A stretch of DNA of 64,000 nucleotides from Maribacter arenosus (GCF_014610845.1 NZ_JABTCG010000002.1:310001-374000), one strand, 5' to 3'. Counted from the first letter of the stretch, positions 1 to 9,627 are shown. The notes: generated by a model from the sequence alone, not told the origin. Translations and numbers: made by a program.

Positions 1-1
1 C

Positions 2-1015
2 GATGCCATTTTTAGGATTGCCTCCCAGACCAAGGCCATTACCTCCACTGCCGTGATGATTCTTTGGGAAGAGGGAAAATTTAAATTGGACGATCCCATT
101 TCCAAGTTTATTCCCGAGTTCGGGGATGCTCAGATATTGGATACTTTCAATGAAACTGACTCGACCTATACCACCAAACCGGCCGAAGATCAAATAACCA
201 TTCGCGATTTGATTACCCATACTTCCGGTTTAGGTTATGGTGTGATCGATAGTGATGAACGATTTAAAAAAATCTATGCCAAAGCCGGTATAACCGACCT
301 CTTCACGACCAAGGATATCAGTATTGGGGAAAGTGTAAAAAAATTGGCCAAACTACCACTGCACCATAACCCTGGAGCCCAATATACCTACAGTGAAGGG
401 CTGGATGTGCTAGGTTATTTTATCGAAATTGTTTCAGGAATGTCCTTTGATGAATTTCTGAAATCCCGTATTTTCGAACCGTTGGGCATGGAGGATACCT
501 GGTTCTACCTTCCTAAAAACAAACAAGACCGTTTGGTTTCCGTTCAACAAAAAGTCGATGGAAAATGGAAAAAGTATCCGATTACCTTTTATGATACCGA
601 TTATCCCAAGAAAGGGGCGAAACGCTTTTTCTCAGGAGGTGCCGGACTTTCAAGTACTGCCAAGGACTATACCACTTTTTTACAGATGTATTTGAACAAA
701 GGCGAACTAAATGGTATACGTATTTTAAGCCGTACTACTGTACAAAGTATTATGGGTAACCAAATCGGTGATATTTGGGGCGATGGACCCAAACATTATG
801 GTTTGGCTTTTGGAGTGGTAACCGAGAATGGACAAGATGCCGGTGGAATTGGCAGTGCGGGAACATTTGATTGGGGCGGATATTTTAATACCCAATATTT
901 TGCTGATCCCAAGGAACAGGTAATTGGTGTTTTGATGAAACAAACCCAAGGATCCGTGCAGGATGATACAGGCTGGAAGTTTCGGCAAATGGTGGGGGCA
1001 GCCGTGGATGATTGA
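2..1015 (+). CDS. Serine hydrolase, beta-lactamase class C-like (5' end outside window)
   Basis: The reading frame is open from base 2, so the gene starts before the window. The first visible residues contain the SxxK nucleophile motif (Ser-Gln-Thr-Lys, bases 23-34), the acylation site of penicillin-binding-protein-like and class C beta-lactamase-like hydrolases. Further on come the family-typical stretches ITIRDLITHTSGL and a Tyr-Ser-Glu in the place of the usual YxN. The substrate cannot be told from sequence; the family includes esterases, D-amino peptidases and beta-lactamases. A hairpin at 1055-1095 follows the stop and separates it from the convergent ssb. Confidence 0.9.
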   Translation, partial: DAIFRIASQTKAITSTAVMILWEEGKFKLDDPISKFIPEFGDAQILDTFNETDSTYTTKPAEDQITIRDLITHTSGLGYGVIDSDERFKKIYAKAGITDLFTTKDISIGESVKKLAKLPLHHNPGAQYTYSEGLDVLGYFIEIVSGMSFDEFLKSRIFEPLGMEDTWFYLPKNKQDRLVSVQQKVDGKWKKYPITFYDTDYPKKGAKRFFSGGAGLSSTAKDYTTFLQMYLNKGELNGIRILSRTTVQSIMGNQIGDIWGDGPKHYGLAFGVVTENGQDAGGIGSAGTFDWGGYFNTQYFADPKEQVIGVLMKQTQGSVQDDTGWKFRQMVGAAVDD

Positions 1016-1054
1016 TTCCTATCATGAGAACAAGTAATCATGGTGAATAAAATA

Positions 1055-1095
1055 AAGCGATCTCACTAGGGTATTTTCCCAAGATGAGATCGCTT
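1055..1095. terminator. Bidirectional hairpin terminator between serine hydrolase and ssb
   Basis: Perfect 11-bp inverted repeat (AAGCGATCTCA at 1055-1065, its complement at 1085-1095) around a 19-nt loop, between two convergent genes. There is no long T run on either side, so the call rests on the stem and its position. Confidence 0.65.
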
Positions 1096-1131
1096 CATTT
1101 CTGAACTGAAGGTTAAGGACGATTTAACCTA

Positions 1132-1464
1132 TTACTTCCCTAACATTAGCAGTTCATTGCATCTTATTTCAGTAATATATCTTTTTTCACCTTCCTTGTT
1201 TTCATAAGAACGGTGTGTCAATTTACCTTCAACGGCTACCTCGTTTCCTTTGGTTAAATAGTTCTCGACGATCTCTGCAGTTTTTCCCCAGGCGACCACA
1301 TTGTGCCATTGGGTGTCGGTGACCTTTTCGCCTTTGGCATTCTTATAGGTTTCATTGGTTGCAATAGAGAATTTGGCTAATTTGTTGCCACCATCCAAGT
1401 TTACGATTTCAGGGTCGTTACCCAAGTTTCCAATCAACTGTACTTTGTTTCTAAGTGCGTTCAT
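1132..1464 (-). CDS. ssb: Single-stranded DNA-binding protein (short form)
   Basis: 110-residue OB-fold protein beginning MNALRNKVQLIGNLGNDPEI, with the SSB core signature around ATNETYKNAKGEKVTDTQWHNVVAWG. It binds single-stranded DNA in replication, repair and recombination. The protein stops right after the OB fold (ends CNELLMLGK), so it lacks the Gly/Pro-rich linker and acidic C-terminal tip that housekeeping SSBs use to recruit partners. Such short SSBs are common as second copies in Flavobacteriia. It is a single gene with a candidate promoter and a repeat array upstream (1524-1601). Confidence 0.93.
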   Translation of the reverse strand: MNALRNKVQLIGNLGNDPEIVNLDGGNKLAKFSIATNETYKNAKGEKVTDTQWHNVVAWGKTAEIVENYLTKGNEVAVEGKLTHRSYENKEGEKRYITEIRCNELLMLGK

Positions 1465-1523
1465 AATTTCTAATTTTAAGTGTTAAACAGTTAATACTAC
1501 CGAACCTCCTTGATTCGACAGCA

Positions 1524-1531
1524 CAAACCTA
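1524..1531 (-). promoter_or_regulatory. Candidate ssb promoter, -7 element
   Basis: On the reverse strand this reads TAGGTTTG, an exact match to the Bacteroidota -7 consensus TAnnTTTG, 60 bp upstream of the ssb start codon. A TTG-type -33 element is not clear at the usual spacing, which could fit an activator-dependent promoter given the repeat array directly upstream. Confidence 0.5.
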
Positions 1532-1550
1532 ACACCCCGAAAAACTTTTA

Positions 1551-1601
1551 TTCGGTTGTAAAATAATTACTTTCGTTTGTAAACGGTTGTATTCGTTTGT
1601 A
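1551..1601. repeat. Four 10-bp iterations upstream of the ssb promoter
   Basis: Forward-strand copies are TTCGGTTGTA (1551-1560), TTCGTTTGTA (1572-1581), AACGGTTGTA (1582-1591) and TTCGTTTGTA (1592-1601), all sharing CGKTTGTA. Three are directly abutting with a 10-bp period and the first is 21 bp away, so all lie on one face of the helix. They sit 20-70 bp upstream of the putative ssb -7 box, where an activator would bind. LytTR-family regulators use paired direct repeats about 21 bp apart with a related core, but the match is imperfect. Confidence 0.6.
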
Positions 1602-2258
1602 TACTTTTTTAAGATTGATAATCAATAACTTACTTAATCCATTGCTACATGTGAACTTTGTTTTTTTAATCATTTTACGTACGACAGTACGCATTTGTTC
1701 TTAAGTCAGACATCCCAACGACAGAAATAAATTCGACATTGTTGCAAATCCTAATCGGATATAAATTATAGACACTAATTAATAATTGGTAGTAAAAATT
1801 CAAGAATTACAACTCCAAGCAGACCTATCCTAGGCGATTGAAATAATAGATATTGATATATCATTATTGAGTTTTCCGAAGAAATAACGATTCTGCATAG
1901 CACGGAATTTTACCGAATCGCAAGCCATAACCCGTCGCATACTCTACTATATGAACAGGATCAATCTAACTATGATACGATATGATCTTTTTCATATACA
2001 GAAGTGTTCAGTACTTGTTTTAGAAGCGGGCATCCTTTAATTTTGGTAAAAAGGATGAAAGTCCGTTGTTCGTTGGGATTGATCCGATTTTCCTGATACC
2101 CAAAATATTTTGTGAAGCAGGTATTTCCGAACACGGGTGAACTCTTGACCTCAAAAAAGAAAGAATCAATATACTAGTGGACTAATTCAGGGGGTGACTT
2201 GCTTCTGTACTTCATTCTTTGATTGTTGTCCGTTCTATACATATTTTTAAATACAACG

Positions 2259-4853
2259 ATGCGCAGAACAACTAAATTCCGCCAAACCCTATTTTTTATT
2301 ATGGCAACCCTTTTACTGTCCAGTTGTGGAAATAAACCTGCAGTTTTGGAGATTGATTTAAACCAAAATTGGACCTTCAAAAAAGTCCAGGATACCTTGT
2401 GGAACAAAGCCACCGTCCCAGGAACAGTCCACACCGATTTGATTGACATAGGCGAAATCCCCAATCCCTACTACAGGCTGAACGAACATGATTTACAATG
2501 GATCGATAAGGAAAATTGGGAATACAAAACCCTTATTAAAGTCTCGAAGGAAGTACTGGCCAAAGAGCGTATAGAACTGCATTTTTCAGGACTCGACACG
2601 TACAGCAAGATATACCTGAACGATTCCTTGATCCTACAGACCGACAATATGTTCCGGAATTATACGGTCGAGGTAAAACCTCTATTACAACTTGGGGATA
2701 ATAGAATACATATCCTATTAGAATCCCCTATCAACAAGGGTTTGGAAAAATATGATGCCCTAGGTTATAAAATCCCCGTCTCGGATAACGATCTTTCAAA
2801 GATCGGTAAGGTTGAAGGTGAAAAGCAAGTAAGTATTTTTACCAGAAAGGCCGGTTACCATTTTGGATGGGACTGGGGACCCCGATTGGTGACTTCCGGA
2901 ATTTGGCGGCCTATAAAACTGCGAAGTTATAACCATCATAAAATTGATGATCTTTTCATTCAGCAAGAAGCCATAGGTGAAAAAGCCAACCTCACGGCAC
3001 ACATCGAATTGAGTGCAACAGAAATTAATGACAAATCCAAAATCGAAATCCTCGTTAATGATTCCATTGTCAAGACCCAAGAGGTCGCACTTGAGGTAGG
3101 AAAAAATAATTTCAATATCCCTTTTGAAATAGAAAACCCCCAACTATGGTGGCCAAACGGCATGGGGGCCCAGGTACTGTATACCATAGAAGCCCAAGTA
3201 GTCTCCGATTCCTATGTGGACAAGAAAGCCCATAAAATAGGATTGCGAACCATTGAACTTGTTCGGGAACCCGATGCCATTGGGGCTTCCTTCTTCTTTA
3301 AGGTAAATGGCCATCCCGTATTTATGAAAGGGGCAAATTACATTCCCCAAGATGTCTTCCTGCCAAGGGCGAAACAAGCCGAATACGAACATATTTTGTC
3401 CTCCGCCAAGGAAGCCAATATGAATATGCTACGTGTTTGGGGCGGCGGAATTTATGAAGATGATATGTTCTACCAAATGTGCGACGAAAAGGGACTCCTC
3501 GTTTGGCAAGATTTTATGTTCGCCTGTGCAATGTTTCCAGGAGACCCATCCTTTCTCGACAATGTAAGACAAGAGGCCATAGACAATGTTAAAAGACTAC
3601 GAAACCATACCTCAATTGCCCTTTGGTGTGGCAACAATGAAATACTGTCTGCCTGGGAAAACTGGGGCTGGAAAAATCAGGTAGCCCAAGAACAGTCCAA
3701 ACCAATTGCTGATACCATTTGGAAAGCCTATGATGATATTTTCCATAAAATCCTGCCAGAAGTAGTACAGGAATTCAATAATAGTCGTGCCTATTGGCCC
3801 TCGTCCCCCGGTAGTGATTTTGGGAAAAAGGAATCCCTCGAAAAAGGGGACGCCCATTACTGGATGGTCTGGTGGGGCAAAGAACCGTTTGATAAGTATA
3901 CCACTGAAATACCCCGATTTATGTCAGAGTATGGATTTCAATCCTTTCCGGAATTGTCGACCGTTGAAAAATACACCCAACCTAAAGACCATGATATCTA
4001 TTCCGAGGTAATGACCTCGCATCAAAGGTCAAGCATCGGCAATGTAACGATTGAAGAATATATGCTACGCCACTATAAAAAGCCGAAAGATTTTGCAAGC
4101 TTTCTGTATGTTAGCCAATTATTGCAGGCCCACGGGGTAAATGTTGGCATCGAGGCCCACAGAAGAAACCGGGAACGTTGTATGGGTAGCCTATACTGGC
4201 AAATCAATGACTGTTGGCCGGTAGCTTCTTGGTCTAGTATCGATTATTACGGCAAATGGAAAGCCCTGCAATATAAGGCGAAAAAGTCTTTCAAAAATTT
4301 TCTTATCAGTAATGAAGATAAGGCAGATCGGTTGAATGTATTCATAGTTTCCGACTCTTTGAAAAGCATTAATGCCAAATTGAAAATCCGATTACTCGAT
4401 TTTGAAGGCAATGAACTGAACCAATGGGAAGAAGAAGTAGTTGTTGCACCTAACACCTCCCAACAATATGTTACACTTCTAAAAAATGATTTTCTAAAGG
4501 GAAAGGATTCCGAAAATATACTTTTACACGAAGCATTGTATGTTGGTGATAAAATACAAACCGAAAATATTCACTATTTATCACCATTTAAGCAACTGGA
4601 TTTTCCAGATCCAGAGCTCTCATTTACCGTAAAGGAAAACCCCGATGTTTTTGAAGTGACCTTGAACACCAAAAAACTGGCCAAGGATGTTTTTCTATCT
4701 TCAGGATTCATCGCTAATTTCTCGGATAATTATTTTGATATGCTTCCGAACACCCAAAAAACCGTGACCATTAAAAAAACAAAAAGAGAAGATTTGGAAT
4801 CATTCAAAAGTAAGCTCAGCATATTAACCTTAACAGACTCTTTTACGGACTGA
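2259..4853 (+). CDS. GH2 beta-mannosidase, lipoprotein
   Basis: 864-residue glycoside hydrolase of family 2 that should release terminal beta-linked mannose from manno-oligosaccharides or N-glycans. The N-terminal jelly-roll domain begins NWTFKKVQDTLW and ATVPGTVHTDL. The acid/base Glu461 lies in the diagnostic ALWCGNNE motif, and the nucleophile is Glu557 in RFMSEYGFQSFPE. HYWMVWWG is also typical of beta-mannosidases. I chose the ATG at 2259 over an upstream TTG at 2223 because it gives a clean lipoprotein signal peptide ending LLLSSC-G. This predicts a lipid-anchored periplasmic or surface enzyme. It is a single gene. Confidence 0.93.
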   Translation: MRRTTKFRQTLFFIMATLLLSSCGNKPAVLEIDLNQNWTFKKVQDTLWNKATVPGTVHTDLIDIGEIPNPYYRLNEHDLQWIDKENWEYKTLIKVSKEVLAKERIELHFSGLDTYSKIYLNDSLILQTDNMFRNYTVEVKPLLQLGDNRIHILLESPINKGLEKYDALGYKIPVSDNDLSKIGKVEGEKQVSIFTRKAGYHFGWDWGPRLVTSGIWRPIKLRSYNHHKIDDLFIQQEAIGEKANLTAHIELSATEINDKSKIEILVNDSIVKTQEVALEVGKNNFNIPFEIENPQLWWPNGMGAQVLYTIEAQVVSDSYVDKKAHKIGLRTIELVREPDAIGASFFFKVNGHPVFMKGANYIPQDVFLPRAKQAEYEHILSSAKEANMNMLRVWGGGIYEDDMFYQMCDEKGLLVWQDFMFACAMFPGDPSFLDNVRQEAIDNVKRLRNHTSIALWCGNNEILSAWENWGWKNQVAQEQSKPIADTIWKAYDDIFHKILPEVVQEFNNSRAYWPSSPGSDFGKKESLEKGDAHYWMVWWGKEPFDKYTTEIPRFMSEYGFQSFPELSTVEKYTQPKDHDIYSEVMTSHQRSSIGNVTIEEYMLRHYKKPKDFASFLYVSQLLQAHGVNVGIEAHRRNRERCMGSLYWQINDCWPVASWSSIDYYGKWKALQYKAKKSFKNFLISNEDKADRLNVFIVSDSLKSINAKLKIRLLDFEGNELNQWEEEVVVAPNTSQQYVTLLKNDFLKGKDSENILLHEALYVGDKIQTENIHYLSPFKQLDFPDPELSFTVKENPDVFEVTLNTKKLAKDVFLSSGFIANFSDNYFDMLPNTQKTVTIKKTKREDLESFKSKLSILTLTDSFTD

Positions 4854-4987
4854 TATTAAGAAAGCCAAATTCTCTCAGGAAAATAGAATTGGATTGTTAA
4901 CCAAATATGACTGCATTATCGCAGACTAAGCATTATTCATTTGTAATCGGATAATTCGTACCTTGTTGTCAACTAGAACTAAATCCG

Positions 4988-5482
4988 ATGCAAAAAGTCC
5001 TCATACTATTACTTTGTTTTTCGGCAAACTGTTTTGCCCAGAACACCCTTTCGTTGCCGGCAACAAGTTCTTCACCAAAAGCGACTTTGGAGGATGTTTC
5101 ATGGATTGCGGGCCACTGGAAAGGCGAAGCCTTTGGTGGTGTAACGGAAGAAATATGGAGTCCCCCATTGGGAGATTCCATGATGTTCGTCTTTAAATTG
5201 GTATCCGAGGGTAAAGTCAAGTTTTACGAGGCGGGACATATACAATACAAAAATGAAACGTTAGTATTGCAATTGAAGCATTTTGATAGCTCGTTGAAAG
5301 GTTGGGAGGAAAAAGAAGAAACCGTCGATTTCCCGTTGGTGAGATTGGAAGGCAATAGGATCTATTTCGATGGGTTTACCATTGAGAAAATAAGCGGGAA
5401 CGAGATTAATATGTATGTGGTCATTGGCCAAAAGGATGGGTCTTCGGAGGAAGTAAAATTCAATTATAAAAAAATGGAATAG
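4988..5482 (+). CDS. Secreted DUF6265-like protein
   Basis: 164 residues. Residues 1-18 are a signal peptide (MQKVLILLLCFSANCFAQ), followed by a small beta-rich domain with the WIAGHWKGEAFGGVTEEIWSPPLGDSM signature that I associate with DUF6265. The function of that family is unknown. The gene ends 1 bp before the zinc-ribbon gene, so the two are probably co-transcribed, though no functional link is evident. Confidence 0.8.
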   Translation: MQKVLILLLCFSANCFAQNTLSLPATSSSPKATLEDVSWIAGHWKGEAFGGVTEEIWSPPLGDSMMFVFKLVSEGKVKFYEAGHIQYKNETLVLQLKHFDSSLKGWEEKEETVDFPLVRLEGNRIYFDGFTIEKISGNEINMYVVIGQKDGSSEEVKFNYKKME

Positions 5483-5483
5483 A

Positions 5484-5834
5484 ATGCAAAAAAAGTGTTT
5501 GGAATGTGGAGCCGAAATCAGGGGACGTGTCGACAAAAAATACTGTTCTGACCAATGTAGGAATGCCTACAACAATAAAGTGAACAAGGATAGTAAAAAC
5601 CTTATTCGCAATATAAACAACCGGCTTAGAAAGAATTACCGTATTTTGGATAGTTTTCCGCTAAAGGATGGAAAAACCAAAACCACACGGACACGGTTGA
5701 TGGATAAAGGATTCGATTTTGAATTCATCACCAATCTTTATACCACCAAAAAAGGCACAACATATTACTTTCTATATGATTTAGGGTACTTACCCCTAGA
5801 GAATGACTATTATATGATCGTAAAACGCGAGTAG
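5484..5834 (+). CDS. Small zinc-ribbon protein
   Basis: 116-residue basic protein. The N terminus has a CxxC...CxxxC zinc-binding knuckle (Cys5-Leu-Glu-Cys8, then KKYCSDQC), followed by a lysine/arginine-rich stretch and a short C-terminal globular part. The fold suggests nucleic-acid or protein binding, but no function can be assigned. It starts directly after the DUF6265-like gene and ends 1 bp before the convergent CBS gene, with no room for a separate terminator. Confidence 0.75.
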   Translation: MQKKCLECGAEIRGRVDKKYCSDQCRNAYNNKVNKDSKNLIRNINNRLRKNYRILDSFPLKDGKTKTTRTRLMDKGFDFEFITNLYTTKKGTTYYFLYDLGYLPLENDYYMIVKRE

Positions 5835-5835
5835 T

Positions 5836-6300
5836 CTATTTATAATTCTGGCCACTAAGCTTCAAAGCGGCAATAACGATATCCTTACGGCTTATTTGAC
5901 CAACGACCAACCCATCTTTCATTACGGGTAACCTTCTTCGATGATGCTTGTCAAAAATACCTGCGGCATCGAATATAGAGATATCGTGGGGTATTGTCTC
6001 CACTTCTTTTGACATATACTTTTCAACACTTTTGTCAAGAATAGGCTGGTTGAAATAACGGCTTTCAGAAATCTGTTTCATGCAATCTGCCTCGGAAATA
6101 ATTCCCACTAAAAAACCATTATCGTCCAACACCGGTCCTCCGGATATATGGTGTTTGGCAAATTTTTCCATGACCTCCAAAATGGACTGCTCCGGTGAAA
6201 AAGTAACCAACTTGGTGCTCATATAATCAGAGACCAAAATAGGAGCATCAAATTCCTTTTTGACCGCCTTTCTGAACCCTTGAAAACTCTTGATAGCCAT
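5836..6300 (-). CDS. Tandem CBS-domain protein
   Basis: 154 residues containing two CBS motifs (VSDYMSTKLVTFSPEQSILEV with GGPVLDDNGFLVGIISEADC, then VEKYMSKEVETIPHD with RRLPVMKDGLVVGQISRKDIV). A CBS pair forms a Bateman module that senses adenosine ligands. There is no attached effector domain, so it probably acts by binding a partner that cannot be named from context. It is convergent with the zinc-ribbon gene. Confidence 0.88.
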   Translation of the reverse strand: MAIKSFQGFRKAVKKEFDAPILVSDYMSTKLVTFSPEQSILEVMEKFAKHHISGGPVLDDNGFLVGIISEADCMKQISESRYFNQPILDKSVEKYMSKEVETIPHDISIFDAAGIFDKHHRRRLPVMKDGLVVGQISRKDIVIAALKLSGQNYK

Positions 6301-6417
6301 AACTTTAAAATTTAGGTTGAAAACTAAAGATAGAAAAATTAATCTAATTCCATAAAATACTCGATGTAATGTGGCATCATCTTAGAATTTTATACTTTTA
6401 AGGTACAAGTATTTCAT

Positions 6418-8703
6418 ATGGATCGATTCACTAAAGTCATCACACTTTTACTTATTCTCCTTGCGGTTTATTGGGGTTTTAAAGCACAAATGCCTTCTTA
6501 TTCAGGGGACCTTAATGCACCGGAAACCAATTTCTCCACAGATAGGGCATTGACCCATGTTGAAAGAATTTCCCAAAAACCCCATGGCGTCGGATTTCCT
6601 GCCCATGCCGAAGTACGGGAGTACATTATGGCCCAATTACAAGCATTGGGTTTGGAACCCTCCTTACAGGAAGGTTATACCGTAGGCGATTGGGGCAATT
6701 TGAGCAAGGCGACGAATATACTTGCGCGAGTCAAAGGAACTGGGACCGGTAAGGCGCTGCTCTTGCTTTCCCACTATGATAGTAGTCCACATTCTTCCTT
6801 GGGGGCCAGTGATGCAGGTAGTGGGGTGGCGACCATACTGGAAGGTGTACGCGCTTATCTTACAGAAGGAAAACAAGCGAAAAACGATATCATTATCCTC
6901 ATTACCGATGCTGAGGAATTGGGGCTCAATGGGGCAGACCTGTTCGTTAATAAACACCCATGGGCAAAGGAGGTAGGCCTTATCTTGAATTTTGAGGCCC
7001 GGGGTAGTGGCGGACCTAGTTATATGCTCATTGAGACCAATCGAGGCAATGGAAAACTTATTGGGGAGTTTATAAAAGCGGATCCTAAATACCCTGTGGC
7101 CAATTCATTGGTTTATAGCATTTATAAAATGTTGCCCAACGATACCGATTTAACGGTTTTTAGGGAAGATGGGGATATTGAGGGATTGAATTTTGCATTC
7201 ATCGATGACCACTACGATTATCACACGGTTCGTGATAATTATGAACGATTAAACCGAAATACCCTGGCCCACCAAGGCAGCTATTTAATGCCCTTATTGA
7301 CTTATTTCGCGAACACTGATTTGGGGAACCTAAAGAGCTTGGATGATTTCATCTATTTCAATGTGCCCTTCTTTAAACTTGTTTCTTATCCTTTTGAATG
7401 GATCTGGCCCATGTTCATCTTGGCCGTACTCTTTTTTGGAATCCTATTGGTAATCGGGTTTCGGAAAAGAGTAATCCTTGGGAACGAAATCCTTAAGGGA
7501 TTTCTACCCCTGATCATTTCTTTGGTCATTAATGGGGTTGTCGGTTTTTATAGCTGGACCGTGCTCAAATGGATCTATCCTGGATATACCGACATTCTGC
7601 ATGGATTTACCTATAACGGCCATGCTTATATAGCCGCCTTTGTACTATTCTCCATAGCCACTTGTTTTTGGGTATATCATAAATTCAAAAAGGTTGAAAC
7701 GCCAAATCTCTTGGTTGCACCCATATTCTTTTGGTTGCTTATATGTGGTTTGGTCTCGGCCTATTTACCTGGGGCAAGCTTTTTCGTTATTCCCGTCTAT
7801 GCCCTTTTGGTTTCATTTATGGTGGTAATCAACCAAAAAAGTCCAAATGCATATCTTTTGTTCCTATTCGCTGTACCTGCCTTATGGATGTACGCGCCCT
7901 TCATTAAAATGTTCCCCGTTGGCTTAGGGTTGAAAATGATGGTAGCTGCCACACTTTTGACTACCCTGACCTTTTATTTACTGCTTCCCGTTTTCGGATT
8001 TTACAAAAATAAAAATCGCATAGCGGTGCTAGGGTGTTTGCTTTTTCTTGGGTTTATGGCTTCAGCGCATTTCAATTCAGGTTTTACCAAAGAAAATGCA
8101 AAGCCCACGAGCCTTCTGTATGTATTGGACACCGATGCCTCTACGGCCCTTTGGGCCACTTATGAAAATCTGATCTCTGATTGGACAGCCCAATATATAA
8201 ATGATGCCAAAAAAATTCCGGAAAAACTGGCCGATAAAACCATCAGTAGTAAGTATTCTTCTGGATTCAGCTATGTAGCCGTAGCCCCGATAAAGGATAT
8301 AGCATCCCCCAAAATCGATATTAGTCTAGATACCGTAATTGAGAACGAGCGTATTTTAGAGCTGTGTATCATTCCGCAACGAAATGTTAACCGATTGGAA
8401 GTATTTACCAATGACGTTGAAATCAAGAAGGCTGTTGTAAATGCAAAAGTGTTATCGCCCTATTATTTGGCCAACAGGAAAAATGGAAAGTTGATTACCC
8501 ATTATATAAGTAATAATGAGTATACCGACCTTCTACTTACCTTGCCTAAAGGGGAGAAACTGGAGTTAACATTCTATGAGGCCTCAAACGACCTGTTGCA
8601 CAATGCCCAATTCACTGTGCCGGAAAGACCTGAAGACCTTATTCCAATGCCCTTTGTCCTAAATGATGCCATCCTGTTGACCAAAACCATAACCTTTGAA
8701 TAA
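6418..8703 (+). CDS. Membrane-embedded M28-family zinc peptidase
   Basis: 761 residues. An N-terminal signal anchor (LLLILLAVYWGF) precedes an M28 aminopeptidase domain at roughly residues 40-300. Its zinc ligands are visible in LLLSHYDSSPHSSLGASDAGSG (His, bridging Asp), ITDAEELGLNG (catalytic Glu-Glu) and FIDDHYDYHTVRD (terminal His). After it come about eight hydrophobic segments (residues about 320-560) and a C-terminal extracytoplasmic beta domain. The layout matches the Fxna/Ermp1-like branch with the peptidase facing the periplasm. The stop overlaps the start of the next gene by 8 bp, implying translational coupling. Confidence 0.9.
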   Translation: MDRFTKVITLLLILLAVYWGFKAQMPSYSGDLNAPETNFSTDRALTHVERISQKPHGVGFPAHAEVREYIMAQLQALGLEPSLQEGYTVGDWGNLSKATNILARVKGTGTGKALLLLSHYDSSPHSSLGASDAGSGVATILEGVRAYLTEGKQAKNDIIILITDAEELGLNGADLFVNKHPWAKEVGLILNFEARGSGGPSYMLIETNRGNGKLIGEFIKADPKYPVANSLVYSIYKMLPNDTDLTVFREDGDIEGLNFAFIDDHYDYHTVRDNYERLNRNTLAHQGSYLMPLLTYFANTDLGNLKSLDDFIYFNVPFFKLVSYPFEWIWPMFILAVLFFGILLVIGFRKRVILGNEILKGFLPLIISLVINGVVGFYSWTVLKWIYPGYTDILHGFTYNGHAYIAAFVLFSIATCFWVYHKFKKVETPNLLVAPIFFWLLICGLVSAYLPGASFFVIPVYALLVSFMVVINQKSPNAYLLFLFAVPALWMYAPFIKMFPVGLGLKMMVAATLLTTLTFYLLLPVFGFYKNKNRIAVLGCLLFLGFMASAHFNSGFTKENAKPTSLLYVLDTDASTALWATYENLISDWTAQYINDAKKIPEKLADKTISSKYSSGFSYVAVAPIKDIASPKIDISLDTVIENERILELCIIPQRNVNRLEVFTNDVEIKKAVVNAKVLSPYYLANRKNGKLITHYISNNEYTDLLLTLPKGEKLELTFYEASNDLLHNAQFTVPERPEDLIPMPFVLNDAILLTKTITFE

Positions 8704-9505
8704 GAGCATTGCCATTATGGGTTGTGGATGGCTAGGATTTCCTTTGGCCCAATCGCTCATTAAACAAGGCTTTAAAGTATATGGAACGACAACCTCAACA
8801 AACAAACTCCCAGTACTTGAAAAGGCAGGGATCGTTCCTTTTTTAGTCTCTGTTTCCGAAGAGCGTATAGAAGGGCAAATAGTAGAATTGTTGGGTAATT
8901 CGGAATCTTTGATTATTAATATTCCACCTAAACTACGAGGAAGCAATCGTGGGAATTATGTCCAGAAAATGGCCCTTGTACGACAAGCCGTAATCGCATC
9001 GAAGATCCGTAATATAGTTTTTATAAGTAGTACATCGGTATACGGGGATGGGCAGGGCAAGGTAACAGAAGTGGTACCGCCTGAACCGACTTCCGAATCC
9101 GGAAAACAGGTATTGTCCGCTGAAAAACTGATAAGCAACATCCCCAATGTTGAGACGACCATCATCCGATTCGGGGGATTGATCGGGAAAGATAGACATC
9201 CGATCACAATGTTATCGGGCAAAAAGGACTTACGCAATGGTAATCATCCGGTGAATTTAATTCATTTGGATGACTGCGTTGCCCTTATAAATTCTGTTTT
9301 AAAAAAGCATTGGTGGGGTGAAGTATTCAATGCCGTATACCCTATACATCCCACCAAAGAAAAATATTATCAGCAGATAGCACTAAAAAGGGGAGTTATG
9401 CCGCCAGAATATGTTCAAAATTCGAAATTTTCAGGAAAAATAATCGACTCAAGTAAGCTAATAAGTGTTAAAAAGTTCAGATTTAAGACCTCAATCTTCG
9501 ATTAA
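8696..9505 (+). CDS. NAD(P)-binding SDR/epimerase-like protein (YeeZ type)
   Basis: 269 residues with an N-terminal Rossmann fold. The dinucleotide motif is SIAIMGCGWLGFPLAQSLI and the strand-4 signature is NIVFISSTSVYGD. This resembles the YeeZ/YbjS group of atypical extended SDRs, whose substrates are mostly unknown. I take the TTG at 8696 as the start because the first beta strand (NKSIAIMGCG) would be lost if translation began at the ATG at 8717. That makes it overlap the M28 gene by 8 bp and suggests coupled translation. Confidence 0.82.
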   Translation: MNKSIAIMGCGWLGFPLAQSLIKQGFKVYGTTTSTNKLPVLEKAGIVPFLVSVSEERIEGQIVELLGNSESLIINIPPKLRGSNRGNYVQKMALVRQAVIASKIRNIVFISSTSVYGDGQGKVTEVVPPEPTSESGKQVLSAEKLISNIPNVETTIIRFGGLIGKDRHPITMLSGKKDLRNGNHPVNLIHLDDCVALINSVLKKHWWGEVFNAVYPIHPTKEKYYQQIALKRGVMPPEYVQNSKFSGKIIDSSKLISVKKFRFKTSIFD

Positions 9506-9510
9506 TTCAC

Positions 9511-9552
9511 CACAAAAAAGTAGGTTTTCACAACAAAAACCCCTCTTTTGTG
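9511..9552. terminator. Imperfect hairpin after the SDR gene
   Basis: CACAAAA at 9511-9517 pairs with TTTTGTG at 9546-9552, and an inner GGTTTT pairs with AAAACC. The stem is AT-rich and interrupted. Position just after the stop at 9505 suggests a terminator or 3' stabilizing structure. Confidence 0.4.
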
Positions 9553-9627
9553 TTAATTAAATCCTTGTTTTTAAACACTTTATCGATGAAATGCATAACT
9601 TTAAGTAAACCATAAAATTCGATTGTC

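Larger units (their letters stand above)
1465..2258. other. 794-bp noncoding region between ssb and beta-mannosidase
   Basis: No convincing ORF on either strand. The ssb-proximal part carries a -7-like box and a four-copy 10-bp repeat, listed separately. The rest is AT-rich with a short GTAC-GACA-GTAC dyad near 1680. The beta-mannosidase promoter must lie at its right end, but I see no exact TAnnTTTG there. Confidence 0.6.
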
